Assembly: GCA_009823395.1 (NCBI GenBank)
Contig: CM020517.1
Span: 12,075,001 to 12,139,000 of the forward strand
Length of the DNA stretch: 64,000 nucleotides
Reading direction: 5' to 3'
Origin: Thamnaconus septentrionalis
Lineage: Eukaryota; Chordata; Actinopteri; Tetraodontiformes; Monacanthidae
Below, piece after piece: positions 25,492-38,205 of this stretch. The notes beneath the pieces were generated by a model that saw only the letters and a program-made list of their open reading frames with translations, was not told the origin of the DNA and ran no database searches. How positions within the stretch are numbered: the first letter of the stretch is position 1; each line of letters starts with the position of its first letter. The translations under genes and the position numbers were made by a program.

Positions 25492-26445
25492 ATGGAAGGC
25501 AACGGGCGGCTGGTGTCATGCAGACAGGACATCTCTGCCATCGTGAACGAGCAAACGGCGGGTGCCAAACACAAAGTAGGTGCCTATGGAGGGGTTGTGT
25601 TGGCGCTGGTGCACGGCGATCTTTGGTTAACGCTGCTATTCAACTGCGTCCCTGCCAGGATCTCAGCAGGCACTTCTCCTCGGTGAGATTCGTGCGCGGC
25701 GACGGCAACTGTTTCTACAGGGCGCTGTGCTTCGCCCACCTCGAGTCCATGCACGGCGATGCCAGGGCGCTGCAGAGGTCACTGATCAATATCCACCCTC
25801 AACCCTGCTGACACTCTCCCTGATGGCTACAGTTACTGACGTTGGACGCTCCCACCCTCCCCGTTTCATGTTTCTGTTGACTTTCAGGTTCAAGGAAGCA
25901 ATTATCCGATCCTGCAGTGAGTTTTCCTCGGCCGGATTTGACGAGACTTGTTTCAGATGTCACCTGAACACGGTTAGTGTTGTTTTTATGTCTTCACGCA
26001 GCGTACGGTTTATTTTGCACATTGTAGTTTGTAGTTTTTCTGAATGTGTTCGTTTGGATCCCATGGTAAAAATGTATTTGTAGTTTGAATGACTTAATAA
26101 AAATAATTAAATAAAAATAACTAAGAATATTTTTGTGATCAACCTAAATAGTGCCAAATTGGTTGGCTTTTTTTTTTTTATAGTAGGATGACTTTTGTTT
26201 TGGGCGCCACGGTAGTTCACTGGTTAGCGCTGTCTCCTCACGACAAGCAGATTATGGGTTCAAAGCTGACCGATTCCCAGAAGTCCAGTTGGAGCAGCCC
26301 CCCTCAAAATTCATCCTATGATCCCGAGAAGACAGCGCTAGCTAGCCTCATGTTACCAGCCTTCTGCTAAAAGACACAGCAAGATGTGAATGATGAGTTA
26401 ACAACAGTATACCATTGCCCCCTAACATATGTAGGTAGTAATGAC

Positions 26446-26488
<43 letters not shown>

Positions 26489-27455
26489 GTGGTTAGTCAC
26501 AGCAAGAAGTCGATTCCGGGATGACCTTTCTGTGTGGAGTCTGCGGGTTCTCTCCGGCTTCCTCCCACAGTCCAAAAACATATTATTGAATATTATTATT
26601 ATTATGGTTGTTTGTCTCTAATGCGATGAACTGGCGACTTGTCCATAAGACAGCTGGGATAGGCTCCAGCAACCCCGTGAATAATAATAACCTTCTGTAT
26701 AATATATATATATATTTTTAGTCACCTGGATCAATCTGTTGAAAAACAGAAGCGTGTTAAAATATTCTGTTATGTTGTGGACAAATTGAACTGCCTACTT
26801 TTCAGCTTGCAATTTTCCTATTGGAGGTAGTGTCAAAAGGTTATTTTAGAAATGTGTGGCAGAAACACTTGTCTCTGCCACTGTTGCAGGTGGTGAGCGT
26901 CGTGGAGCAGTGCCAGGCTGATGTGCAGGAAGACCAGCTTTACCGGCTCTTCAATGAACCAAAGACCTCTGACAGCATTGTGCAGTACCTGAGGCTGCTC
27001 ACCTCGGCACGCCTGCAAAACCAAGCTGACTTCTTCTGCAATTTCGTGGAGGCGCCCAACCTGCAAATCTACTGTCGCCAAGTTAGTAACAAACTCATGT
27101 TTTCATCTGGTGAAGAAGAAGAAAGCCCTTTCTCCTCGCTGCAAATGGAGTCATTTTAAAGTGAAATGCTGTGTATTGTAATTTGAATCAGGAAGTGGAG
27201 ACCATGGCAATGGAGTGTGATCACGTGGACATCTTGGCTCTATCTCAGGCCCTGGATATCTGCATCCACATTGTCTCCATGGAGGGGCATGAGCAGCACT
27301 TGGCTCACCACGTCATTCCAGAAGGCGCTGAACCGTCGGTGCACCTCCTCTACCAAACATCACATTACAACATTCTCTATCCACGAGCCCAGAACAGAGT
27401 TCAGGACTCGGGCAGAACTCAGCTGAACTCTGAAAAGTTGACTTTGGATGAATGA
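25492..27455 (+). CDS. otub2: OTUB2, OTU-domain deubiquitinase
   Basis: Cysteine protease that removes ubiquitin chains. Five exons (25492-25575, 25659-25777, 25888-25972, 26890-27081, 27192-27455) give 744 nt, 247 residues; human OTUB2 has 234. The catalytic triad is intact: Asp43 and Cys46 in RGDGNCFYRAL, and His218 with Asn220 in TSHYNILYP. The conserved block VEPMATECDH of the human protein appears as VETMAMECDH. The N-terminal 28 residues differ from the mammalian ones, as expected for this variable region. The gene is convergent with ddx24, whose stop codon lies 129 bp away. Confidence 0.95.
26205..26690. repeat. Common teleost interspersed repeat interrupted by a (TTA)n microsatellite
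   Basis: Fragments such as CACGGTAGTTCACTGGTTAG, TCTGTGTGGAGTCTGCGGGT, CTCCCACAGTCCAAAAACAT and CAGCTGGGATAGGCTCCAGC belong to a dispersed fish repeat that I recognise by its characteristic phrases. It is split by about 14 TTA units at 26445-26487. It lies in otub2 intron 3 and has no coding capacity. Confidence 0.7.
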
Positions 27456-27584
27456 AATCTACCCAGGACTACGACATTCTTTTGATAAGATTTTTTATAA
27501 AATCTTTCCATGTACAGCAATATACAGAAATCTGTGATTCAATCTCTACCAATGGCCATTTAAAGACAGTATTCCTACAAGGTG

Positions 27585-30500
27585 TCACTTCCTCTGCTTT
27601 TTCTTTTTCCTCTGCTTCTTCTGCTGCGCCTGGACCTCCGTCTCCATCTTCTGCATCGTCACTCTGCTCAGGGCGCTTTCCATCGCTGCCAGGGGCACGT
27701 GAGGCAGCGAGAGCTTCCCCATCTGCGTGGGATACCTGGACCTTGCCGCGTGCTTGAACACCGGCTGGGAGACCAAATACTTCAGCTGCTTCTTCATGCC
27801 CTTCACCACTGCCTGCTGCTCGCGCTCGTCATCCTCATCCCTGCCTTTTCCTGGAAACACAAGTACCGGATTCAGTGCTTTTTTCATTTGAAGACAAAAC
27901 AAAAACTAATGAAACAAACAAACAAAAAAATACTGTTGCGAGACACTTTGTGCTGTTACCCATCAAGAGATCATCATCCAGGTCGATCTCCAGGGCGTCT
28001 GCTGCTTGTTTCAACCAGGAGTTGTGATGCTTCTGCTTGCTGTTGTGAAACTCTATTTTCTCAATTTGCCAGGCCAAGTTCACCCGCTCCTGTGGAAGAG
28101 CACCCAATTACTAACTTTTCTGACATTTGTAACATTTGCAATTTAAAATGCTGGACATGACACTGGACGTCACCTTTATGGTCTCCAGACACTTAGTCTC
28201 AATGGGGAACATGGGAAGCTCCTCGGTCTTCCCAAGAGTTTTGCAAATCTTTCTGAAGTTGATCATGTCGTCAGGGCCGACCAGCAGTAGACTCAGACCC
28301 TCTTTGGTGGCTCTTGCTGTTCGACCACTTCGATGGACGTACGTCTCAGACGTTCTGGGAACCTGTTTTTTTATTTGTTTGTTTTTAAAGCAATGAGGTA
28401 TTTAAAAAATCTGTTATTAATGCTATTTAAATAAAAAGTTGAAAAAAAAACATGCTTGCCTGGTAATGAATAACGTGTTGAACATTTGGAATATCCAGTC
28501 CTCTTGCTGCCACGTCGGTCGTCAACAAAATACAACTGGAAAAGAAAAGTTGACAGTCAAGAAATTGCCATTTTTAAAAAGTGTTACTTCAGAAATGTGC
28601 CAAGTGAAAAGTAATAAAAACTAAAATATGTACTGTGACTTTTAAACTTTTTAGATTCTAATCAGTGGAATAATACCAGAAAGAATCAAAAGTTCCAATA
28701 CATAAAGCTCCAACACTGACCTGTCCCTCTCAGCAAAGCGTTCTAGATTTTTAAGACGCTGTTTCTGGTGCATGTTGGCATGCAGCGGCAGCGGACTGCG
28801 GTCCAAGATAACCAGCAGGGAGTTGAGCCGCTTGATGCAGTCAATGCTGTTGGCAAACACCATGGTGCGGCCGGGGTACTGGAGGAGGAAGTAGTAGAGG
28901 TAGAAGTCCTTCTCCTCCTTCTGACATTGGATTTTGGTCTCCGTCAGGGTCTCGGCGGTCGCCTCCTTCCTCGACAGGTCAATGACTTTGGGCTTGGACT
29001 TGATGCCCACTTTTTCCATGAGGGCTTCCAGCCGGTTCCTCTTGTCCAGGTTCTTCCTCTGGAGGAGGCGGGTGGGAAGGCTGTGAGCCATGGTCAGCGT
29101 GGCCGAGAACACAAAGGTTTGCCTCGCCGGGTTGAAGTGCGTGCTGTTCAGCATCTCCAGCAAACTCTCCAGTTCGGCAAAGTGGCCCCTCTCAACCATG
29201 CGATCTGCTTCATCAATGACCAGGCACCTGGAAAGAAAAATTATATCTGCATCAAAATTCACCGTAACAGCATATTTGTTCCAGCTGGGATTTGATCTGA
29301 ACTGATCTCAGAATCATTCTGATTGGTCAAATAGATGATGTGAGTTACAGAGGCATGATGGGAAGTGACACTACTGCACATGCTGTATGGGCCCAGTAAT
29401 GCGAAAGTAAAAAACTTTTTCAGCGTATGCACTGGGTGAGCAACTTCTTGAACTCTGGGGGGGTCGAGCGTGACGTACCGGACTTGTCTCAGGTTCGTCA
29501 GATGCGGGTGCTTCTCTTTGATCATGTCCCACAGGCGTCCCGGGGTGGCAATGATGATCTCTGGCCCTCTCTTCAGCACCCGCCGCTGCTTCTGCTGTGC
29601 CATTCCACCCACCACGATCGCCGTTTTGATGTCTGCAAGGCGACAGCGTTGCATCCGGTTTAACATTTACAAACTTGCTTTCAATCGTGGAGACGCTGAA
29701 CACTCTGAATATCTGCGCACTCACCGGTGAACTTTGCGGCAGCGTCAATGTGATGTTTGACCTGGACAGCCAGCTCTCTGGTCGGTGTGAGCACCAGTCC
29801 CAGCAGAGGGCTGCCAGAAGGCCGCTGCTGCTCCGTTGTCTGCTCAAAGTCAAACTCGGCGTCGTCGATGACCTGGACACAGCCGAGCTTCTCGCCGCCT
29901 TCCTCTTCGTCGTCCCCAGTATCATCTCCCTCCTCATCCATCTCATCCTCCTCCAACGTGGACTCTTCCAAGTCTGCAGGCGATGGCAAATACAAACTCT
30001 CCACCTGCGCACACGGCTTGGCATCCTCGACGACAGGCGCTGCTGGACTCTTCTTCCACTCCAGGATGGAATGGATCATTGGGATACCAAAAGCCAAAGT
30101 CTTTCCACTTCCTGCAAAGACAAGAATCCATGTGGGTCGTTTCAGAGAATACATATTTTCATCAATAGTAAGAGTGACATAGATCCAAATCTCACCCGTC
30201 TCCGCTGCCCCCAGGATATCCTTACGATCCCTGATGGCTGAAGGCAAAGCCAGGGCTTGGATAGCGGTTGGTGAACTGAATCCCAGAGTGCTGAGAGCCT
30301 TCAGCACAGGGGACGGCACAAACAGATCCTTCCAGGCGCTGACGTCGGCATCTTTATCATCGGAGCCAGACAGCGCTGTGTTCGTCCAGCTCTTAATCTG
30401 CTTTTTGGGTTTCTTTGCCACTTTGACCTCAACAGATTTTTTTGGTTTTGCTTCCTGAGCTTCAGATGGAGTCTCTTTGTTTGATTGCTCCTCTGTGGTG

Positions 30501-31027
30501 GAACCATCTTCTTTTTGCTTCTTCTTCTTCTTGCGCTTCTTCACTGGTTTTGATTCAGCATCAGGGTCTGAGCTGATTTCCTTTCCAGCTGGTTCGTTGT
30601 CCGCTGCCTCCTCAGTGGCGCAAGTATCTTCCTGTGGAACATCTACAGGTGTGTCATCTGGTTGAGCCAATTTCTTGGCACTCTTTTTGTTTTTCTTCTT
30701 CTTGGCTGGTTCAGGTGCCTCCTCTTTTCTCTCGGACTCTTCTTTCTCTCCGACTTCTACCCCCTCGCTAGCTTTCCTCTTCTTTCCCTTTTTCTTCTTG
30801 ACTTTCTCCACCTCTTTGGTGGGGTTGGCGGCCTTCTCGGGCTCCACCAGGCGGTAATCTGTCAGCTCCTCGAAACAAACCAGACCCTCCAAGCCCTCCT
30901 CGGAGAACACACTGGGATCCAGCTCGATGGCTTTCCAGCTGCCTTTCACATGGATGCTTCTTTTGAGTCGCTTCGGCTGCATGTTGAACATACGTTTTTT
31001 GTTCGGCTTCTTCTTCTCTGCCTTCAT
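27585..31027 (-). CDS. ddx24: DDX24, DEAD-box ATP-dependent RNA helicase
   Basis: Nucleolar helicase implicated in ribosome biogenesis. Eight coding exons: 30196-31027, 29725-30111, 29479-29632, 28721-29227, 28460-28535, 28174-28362, 27960-28089 and 27585-27850. They total 2541 nt, 846 residues (human 859). The N-terminal 200 residues are a Lys/Glu-rich basic and acidic tract. Then come the Q-motif region (FSSPTAIQ), Walker A AETGSGKT (275-282, split by an intron), a long acidic insertion typical of DDX24, PTREL, ATPGRLWD, the DEAD box VIDEADRM (D463-D466), FSATL and HRSGRTAR. The last exon ends in a Lys/Arg-rich tail. The intron after exon 28460-28535 has a GC donor (CAG then GCAAGC). Confidence 0.97.
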
Positions 31028-31846
31028 TTTCCTTGTTTCTAATTAGCAAATCAGCAAATAGATAAATCTTACTTACTTACTTAAATCTATAAATACGAAA
31101 ACAAATAGATCCCCAAGTAACGTCACGCGTTCGCCAGCACAGCTGCAAGGTACTCCAACTACGGTGGACAAAACAGTTTGATAAAATGAATCACAAGAAC
31201 CTTCTTGTACTTCAAACAATTACGCGGATACCGAGGCTCAGGTAAATTACAAAAGCGATACACGGCTGTCTTAGATTCAATGTAACGTCTGCACTGTTGT
31301 TGAAAATAGTCATATCCATGCCTGACACGCGGGCGCAGCCATGGTAGTGTCGTCTTCTTCTGCTTTTGGTTTTGTAGGACAGTCGCTCGCAACTTTTGGT
31401 GCGTTACCGCCACCAACCGACAAGGAGGAGGAATCAACAACATAGACTCAATCCTTTGACGACAAAATTTTATCCTCTTCCAAAATCATACATTATAATG
31501 ACATATTCACGCCATCAAGACAAAATTCACAGTGGACCATATTATTTGTTTCCTTTTTTATTTTTTATTTTTGCACATATTGTCATGTTCAACCCTATAT
31601 TGCTGAGAAGTAACCTGGAAATGATTGTTTCCTCTCCGTGTCATACATGTATTTGGTGCACCTATTTTGAATTAAAAGACGTCTTTATTTATTTAAGTCA
31701 AATTCAATGGAAACAAATTGCCAAGCGTTAATACAAGAAACCATTTTTAATAAGCTTTAATATATTCTACTGACTGATAAAAAAAAAAAAAAAAGGGAGA
31801 CACTGTGGCATCATCCTGCACAGTCATTCCAGAGCCATTCAACCAC
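31028..31846. other. ddx24 5' flank and serpina10 3' flank
   Basis: No supported exon. The right part should hold the serpina10 3' UTR; TTTATT motifs near 31555 and 31684 are AATAAA on its strand. The ddx24 promoter is expected between about 31050 and 31420. Confidence 0.45.
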
Positions 31847-33375
31847 CTAGTTTTCGGTTGGATCAGTGACTCTCCCCATGAACAGTATAGAGTTTGTGTC
31901 CTCATGATAAATAAAGAAGAAGAATGGTCGATTGACAGCAAAGAAATAGGGTAGGGAATATGGAGTGATGCCCACTGTTGTGGCAGCTGCTGCTGTGGTT
32001 CCAACCTCATCCACCTCAATTACTGCTTTGTGAAGCACCTGGGAGACAATAGAAACATAGTTTAAGTTGAGCTCGTAAAGTAATGTGTACTGGTGTACTG
32101 TTGAGTTGGCAGCTCACCTCTGAAACCATGAGGCCTTCATTTGTGCTGAGCTTTGTCAGATTCGCTGTGTTACTAAATACACTTGTCATGCCCATTTCTG
32201 GTAGAAGACTGTGCAGGGAGTATGACTGCTCCAGCTTAAATTTTGGCAAGGCGACTTCCAGTTTGCTGTACACGAAAAATGCATGAAAAGAACCATTTGT
32301 TCACTTTTGCAGATTGTGTGCAAGTGGAAAACGGGGAGAAAAGGCGAAAGAAACTAGCAGTGTCACGTCGCGACAACAGAAACGAACAAACTCACATTTT
32401 TTGCAGCTGTTTTATCCATCTGTGGAACCTGCTGGCAGTGATCTCATCATCGATGACAGTGTAGTCAACCTTTTTGTTTGGGAGAAGGATCAGCATTGAA
32501 AACCCTTCCTGATACGGCAGCTTCAGCACTTTAGCCTGAAGTTGATCATCTTCCATCATGTAAAAGTTGTCCAGTTTCCACATCATTGGTGTTTGCACAA
32601 CGCTATAGTTGTCAATGTAAAAGGCTGAATTCTGAGTGAAATCAGGATTAAAGGGCATCTGCCAAGCACCTGTGGGGAAGAGTTATTTTTATAATTGTGT
32701 CCATCAAAGGTCAAAGGTTGAAGCACGTACTACCAGCTCAGTACAAATCCGAATAACACAAAAGTGGTTTGCCTCACCTTGGAAGAAAATTGTGTTGATC
32801 AGAACTAGCCGAGTCATTGGATTCAGAGTGGAAATCACATCTCTTATTTTGTCACGAGTTTTTTTCTGGATATAGGTATTAATGAAGTCAGTGGTATTTG
32901 CTGTGTCAGCAAAGTCAACGTTTTTGATTTCAGCACCAAAAAACTCCCTGATCTGATCGAGAAATGTTTTCTCCACCTGGTACTGTGATTGCAAAAACAT
33001 GGCCATCCCCTGATCCAGCTTCAGCGATCCATTCTGTGTGATATTCTCATTGAGGAGTTGAAAGAGTTTTGGGAGAAGGTCTGGCTCATTTGGGAGAGGC
33101 TCTGTCTCATTAATAAACAGGTGCAGGTTGAGTCCAGTTAGTATTTCTTCGTGCGTGATACCCCCCGAAGCCATTAAAAGAGCTGCAAAGCTGTTCGAGA
33201 CACTCAGGGCTGAGAAAAAGATGTTCCTGTCATGGATGCTGGATATTTTCCTGTAAAGGTTCATTGCAAAGTCCATGTTTCTGAGAGACAGATCTGAGAT
33301 GGTGGGATTTGAGAGGTGTGTTTGGAACATGGGTGTCAGGACACACATGACACCCAGTAAGATAATAAATCTCAT
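31847..33375 (-). CDS. serpina10: SERPINA10, protein Z-dependent protease inhibitor
   Basis: Secreted serpin that, with protein Z, inhibits coagulation factor Xa, and also inhibits XIa. Four coding exons (32778-33375, 32396-32669, 32118-32265, 31847-32038) give 1212 nt, 403 residues. A signal peptide is obvious (MRFIILLGVMCVLTPMF). The reactive-centre loop begins with a standard inhibitory hinge (E351, then VGTTAAAATT). It presents Tyr367-Ser368 as P1-P1' within GITPYSLP. The same unusual Tyr-Ser bond is diagnostic of human ZPI. The C-terminal block AVNRPFFFFI and GRVTDPTEN also match. A non-coding first exon probably ends at 33588 (donor AACG then GTAAGTG). Confidence 0.93.
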
Positions 33376-33587
33376 TGTTGTTTTGCTTGCCTCCTGAGAG
33401 AGCCTGAGAAGAGTTTAACTGAAATAAAAGCACAAGACAGTGTTGACACAAAGCGAGCCATCTACAAGGTTACGTTTTGTTCACCGGAGCAACAACCTGC
33501 AGCAGACAAGTTCTTAAGTCTGTTGCAGGTGTGCAGTGTAGAAAATAAATTAGAAAATCAAAAATAGACTATAAGCATCACACTTAC

Positions 33588-33625
33588 CGTTCAGCTCCAA
33601 CAGGATGACTGAACGCTCTTTATGT
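33588..33625 (-). other. serpina10: Probable non-coding first exon of serpina10
   Basis: A good donor on the minus strand (CTGAACG then GTAAGTG) lies at 33588. A good acceptor (CTTCTCAG) lies just upstream of the serpina10 start codon, near 33406. The 5' limit is a guess. Confidence 0.45.
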
Positions 33626-33629
33626 TATT

Positions 33630-35643
33630 TGGGGATACAAAGTTCAAGTGTGCTCTGTGTGTTACTCATTAACCATGAGCTGTTTTTTGAACTTTGAGTA
33701 CTTTTGATTTCCAAAAGTGATGTCACCAAAATGGTAAATACTGATTATATTGGTGTTCAATAAAAAGAAAAAAAATTGCAAGTTGTCATGAGTGAATGAC
33801 ACTTTTATTCCAGGGAAGTGGGGGGACACATTACATGACGGTAACATGAAATATGACAATGATTAGTACTTTTTGTGATGAAGAGTGACATTAATGCGAC
33901 AACCATACCTTGCTTGCATTTTATTTGCCTTAACAAGATTTAAATAGAAAAAAAAAACCAGCATATCCAAGGCAAAAAAAGATGAAATTAAATCTTGTTG
34001 AAAATCATCCAGCAGAAACATTGCACATTCAACACAAACAAGCCAGTTAAAACTTTAAATAATAGGTGAACAGGTTGGGTTGAATAATAGCGACCAGCTC
34101 TCTACAGTTCAGTATTTGCAAAGGACACCTGGACTTCTGCAATCAAGAAAATGCTCTCTGACATTAACCACCCACCTAAACTCCTCTGCAGATCACAAAC
34201 AGATAATTCCACCACAGGCTGTGCAGAACATTGCACTGTCAAGAGATAACGAATGTTGGCCATGGCTGGTGCCTGACTTGGTTATAACCATACTGGACAT
34301 CAGCTACTAAAAAAAAAATCAAAGGAATTTAGGGAGATGGTTGTAAAAGTATCCACATGGTCAAATTAAATACAAAAATAAAGGCCCGGTCAAAATGAAA
34401 ACAAATTATTTTTGATATTTTTTTCTTCTCTTTGGATTTGAAACCATACATACAAGTATTAGTTCTATCAAGAGTTTCACTTCATTCCCAGTTCAAGTGC
34501 ATTTCTTTTTTTATTTGGGTACAGCGAATGTGTACATCATTGTTTTTGTTGTCTTTTCAGATCACATAAGTGCAAGACAAGAATTTGAACAGCTGTAAAA
34601 CTGAAGTTTCACACTAATGACTCATTTGTTTTTCTCAAGGTCTATGCTGAAAGAGGACAAGTTTATCATCTTCCCATTTTAGCTTTATATGAACATGCTT
34701 TGCAACAATATTTAACGATTTCTAAATAGAGCATATTTTTAAGCACTATAGTGTTTCCCAATGCCTTTTGTGCCCTGATACATCTAAAGTTATGTAGACA
34801 AGAAAGGAAAAAAAAGAAGTGCTTAAATTGTCAGGAAATGCTACTGTTACTATAGATATCAGTCTATGGTCTGTTTATCCACACTTAACCAGCAACTAAT
34901 GATTTAGTTGTTTGTAAATGGCATAAACTTATTATGCATTAAGCTTATGTATACACTGATAGGTAAAAAAAAAAAAAAAAAGCCACAGCAACAGAGATAC
35001 GTTGCTGTCTAGACCAAAAAATAAACAAGACTGATTGTGTCAGAAAATAATGGTCCACATATGTGAAGTGCTGCTGGCAAAACACTGCAACAACAAATAT
35101 TCCAAACCTACAGTGGTGGTGGTGGTGGTGGTGGCGGCAGGGGGGACTAGAATCACACCATACAAACCCAAATCCAGTGTAAATGAAAGAGACTCTAATG
35201 TGAAACTGTGGTTTTCACTGTACACTTATTGATGGATGTATTTGCCGAGTCAGGTAAAAACATCCTTTGAGTGCTGGACAATACTTCCTATCTTATCCAG
35301 AGGAAAAAAAACAATAAAAAATAGTATACACTAGAAACAGAAGGCGCCATGGTAACAAGGCAATTGCAAACTTGGATTAACTGCATCATGAGTTCTATGG
35401 TCACCCTTTTCCCGGCCACGGTGCCTCAGTGAGTTAGTTCAAACTAACCTCTGCCCGTTCTTTGTCATTGTTCTCTTCTCTATAAGCCATCTGCGAACTA
35501 ACCATCGGAAACAGGTCAGCCTCCTGACAATCCTCACGTTCGCAATGTGCAAAAGGTTAGAAGAAGGAGCAAAGCTACCGTCATAAGAGGTTCCCAAACC
35601 AGGCAGCATGTAAACAAACTAAGGTAATCTGTTTAAACCTTCT
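33630..35643. other. AT-rich region: serpina10 5' flank and atxn3 3' UTR
   Basis: No coding exon is visible. The part next to 35643 should be the atxn3 3' UTR; TTTATT at about 34509 is a candidate polyadenylation signal on that strand. A (GGT)n tract lies at about 35113-35135. Homopolymer A runs are frequent. Confidence 0.45.
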
Positions 35644-38205
35644 TCATTGGCTGGGCTTTTGTTGTTGTTGGTCTCCTCTGCCAGAATGTGCTGAGCCTGG
35701 AAGACGGAAGACGGCTCAGATAAACATTGAAAGAGGATTAGCAATGAATCCACATTTTGAAATACCAGATGCTTTTACCTGGTCCTCCCGTCGATTCTGA
35801 TTGTTGAGGAATGTTCTGCTGAGCTTGCTGCTGCTGCCTAGTAAATCAATAGAGGGAAACTCTCTTAAAACCACAACATCAATTGTCCGTCAGCGTAAAG
35901 AGAATGGGTATGGTAGCACAAGTACTGGCCCCCATCAAAAAAACGTTACGCAGTGTCAATAATTGTCACCTTCAAAATAAGCTCTGTTGCAGGAGTCACA
36001 TAGTATGCAGTTAAACCCACCGATCAAAATAAGCTTGTCTCCGCTTCCGCAGCTCCTCGGCTGTGAGTGTGTCGTTCTGGGCTTCTCTCTGTCCTCCTGA
36101 GGCACTTCCTGCCACCACGCTTCCTGTTCTGACGTTGTCCATGGTCGAATCTGAAGACTTGTTGCTCATCACTGCTCCTGTAATGTTACAAAAATTCTTT
36201 ACCTGTGGTAAAATGATGATACAGTTACACACTGTCACAGTGGCACTCAATTGTTAAAGTGAGATAAATAACTCATTGGTGCGATCTCTGCGGGAAGACC
36301 ATTTTAAAACTGCAGCAGGACTCTTCTTCTACCTTGCATGCTGAGCTGTATGGCTCTGCGAAGATCTGCCTCTTCATCTTCTACATCTATGTCCTGTCTG
36401 CTAAGTGCCAGAGCCCTCTTCAGTTCTTCATCTTCTTCCACCACCTCCTCATCCACGCCAAGACCCATTTCAGTCTGGGCCAGAGCTGCTGACCTGCTAC
36501 TCATGGTAAAACGTTTCATCAGATTAAAAGTTTATGTATTGCACATACAAGGAGGAACACAAACAGGATTTTGTTTTGCTGCATACTTTAGGTGAGCCAC
36601 ATTTTTATGTCTGCACCAACTGCACGCACCCAGCACTTGTCTGAGCCTCCTCCTCCCCAATGAGTCTCGGCCGCTGCTGCTGCTGAACTCTCATGAACGC
36701 AAGAATTTGCTCGGCTTCACACTCCGGGAGGTTTCCACGGATCACAAAAATTGAATAACCTGCAGAAAACACACACACATACCTTCATTTGTCTTATTTT
36801 ATTTTTAATTACTAAATCTTGGCATTCATGATTAATTCCATTTGCAAATACCTTCTTGTTGTAGTTGTGCAAGAAACAGCGCAAGATAGGTGTCTGATAT
36901 CAGTTCTGGTCCAGTCAGAAGTGAGTTTAGATTAAACCACTAGAGCGGAAAATGAAAGCGTCAGTAAGTGTGGAGAGTTACAAGAGCTGCTTATGATATT
37001 AATAAATGTCTTTCACCTGTTGACCAAGTTTACGAATGGTAAACCAGTGCTCCTTGTAGTTGCAAATAAAAGCTTTCTCATTTCTGTAACATGGACATAT
37101 AGAACAGATGTAGTCATGCCACAAATCACAAGGAGTTTTCTTAATTAGATTGTGATTAGAACAGCATGACAAAAAACTTTACATTGGATTAATCATCAAG
37201 CGCTGATACTCCCGGCTGTTAAAGAGGATTATCTCCAGGCCCCACACTCTCAAAGCATTGCTTATTACCTTAAAGATAAAAAAAATATATCAATACATTA
37301 TTATCATAGAATGTATTCTTGTAACCAAAAAACTACAAAAAGGAAATCACGTAAACTAACTTGAATTGAAAAGAATCCACTGTCATCCATATTCCCTGAG
37401 GGTTGCTGGAATCACATGAAAGTAAAACAAACAAACAAACAAACACATGTTACAAGACAGCGTTTGTCTGATGTGCCATACAAAGAGGACATTCTAGATC
37501 AAAGACTGTCAATCCATGTCTCTTACCTGCAGGAATGTTCTGTATTCCTCGCTGGCAAGTCCTCCCTCGGCCATCCGCATTCTCTCCTCTTCATCGAGCT
37601 GATGAGCGATGGAGGACAGATCTACAGGGGTAAAGTACTCACCCTGCAGCAGGTTGTTGAGACAATGTTGGGCACAGAGAGAGCCCTCTTGCTACAAATG
37701 CAGGATTCGTGTTAGTCAGAACGAGAAAAAAAAGCGACGTCCCATGATGCATTAATATTATTCAAATCCAGCTTTTAAAGACATTGAGTTAACGGTAATA
37801 GTAAGGGATTTAGTTTAGTGTCTTCATAATAGTTACACAACAGTAGTATAATAAAGCTAGCTTACGTTCAAGTACTTTGAATACCACTTTAAACGAATAG
37901 ATGGCTGTGTTAGGGTACGTGCTGCGTAGATAAAAACATGGCATTTGCGTCAGCATCAAATTTTCCCTTATTCATTTTCATAACCAAAAGGAAACTTTTC
38001 ATAACAACTGACTAGCACATGCTATTAGCAGTTAGCTGTCTTGACAACAATACTGCCAAACACTTATACAAATGCTTGCAAGCGGCAATAGCTCAGCGAG
38101 CCGCCAAAAGAACGAATAGAGGTCTAAAAGAATAAGAGCTAGAATTGAATTATTCATAATCGCTTGAAGTTCTTCACTTACTTTTTCGTGGAATATCGAA
38201 TCCAT
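35644..38205 (-). CDS. atxn3: Ataxin-3, Josephin-domain deubiquitinase
   Basis: Ubiquitin chain-editing protease; its human orthologue carries the polyglutamine tract expanded in spinocerebellar ataxia type 3. Eleven exons: 38182-38205, 37527-37691, 37361-37405, 37183-37268, 37017-37083, 36852-36939, 36630-36759, 36333-36496, 36021-36177, 35779-35837 and 35644-35696. They total 1038 nt, 345 residues. The catalytic residues fall at exactly the human positions: Cys14 (SLCAQHC), His119 (KEHW) and Asn134 (WFNLNS). Two ubiquitin-interacting motifs follow (LKRALALS and LRRAIQLSMQ). The glutamine tract is only four residues (RQQQQAQQ). The tail ends GRGDQQQQKPSQ and lacks a third ubiquitin-interacting motif. 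Confidence 0.96.

Noticed and set aside
28768..29295. 175-codon plus-strand open frame
   Set aside because: It is the antisense shadow of the ddx24 helicase core exon.
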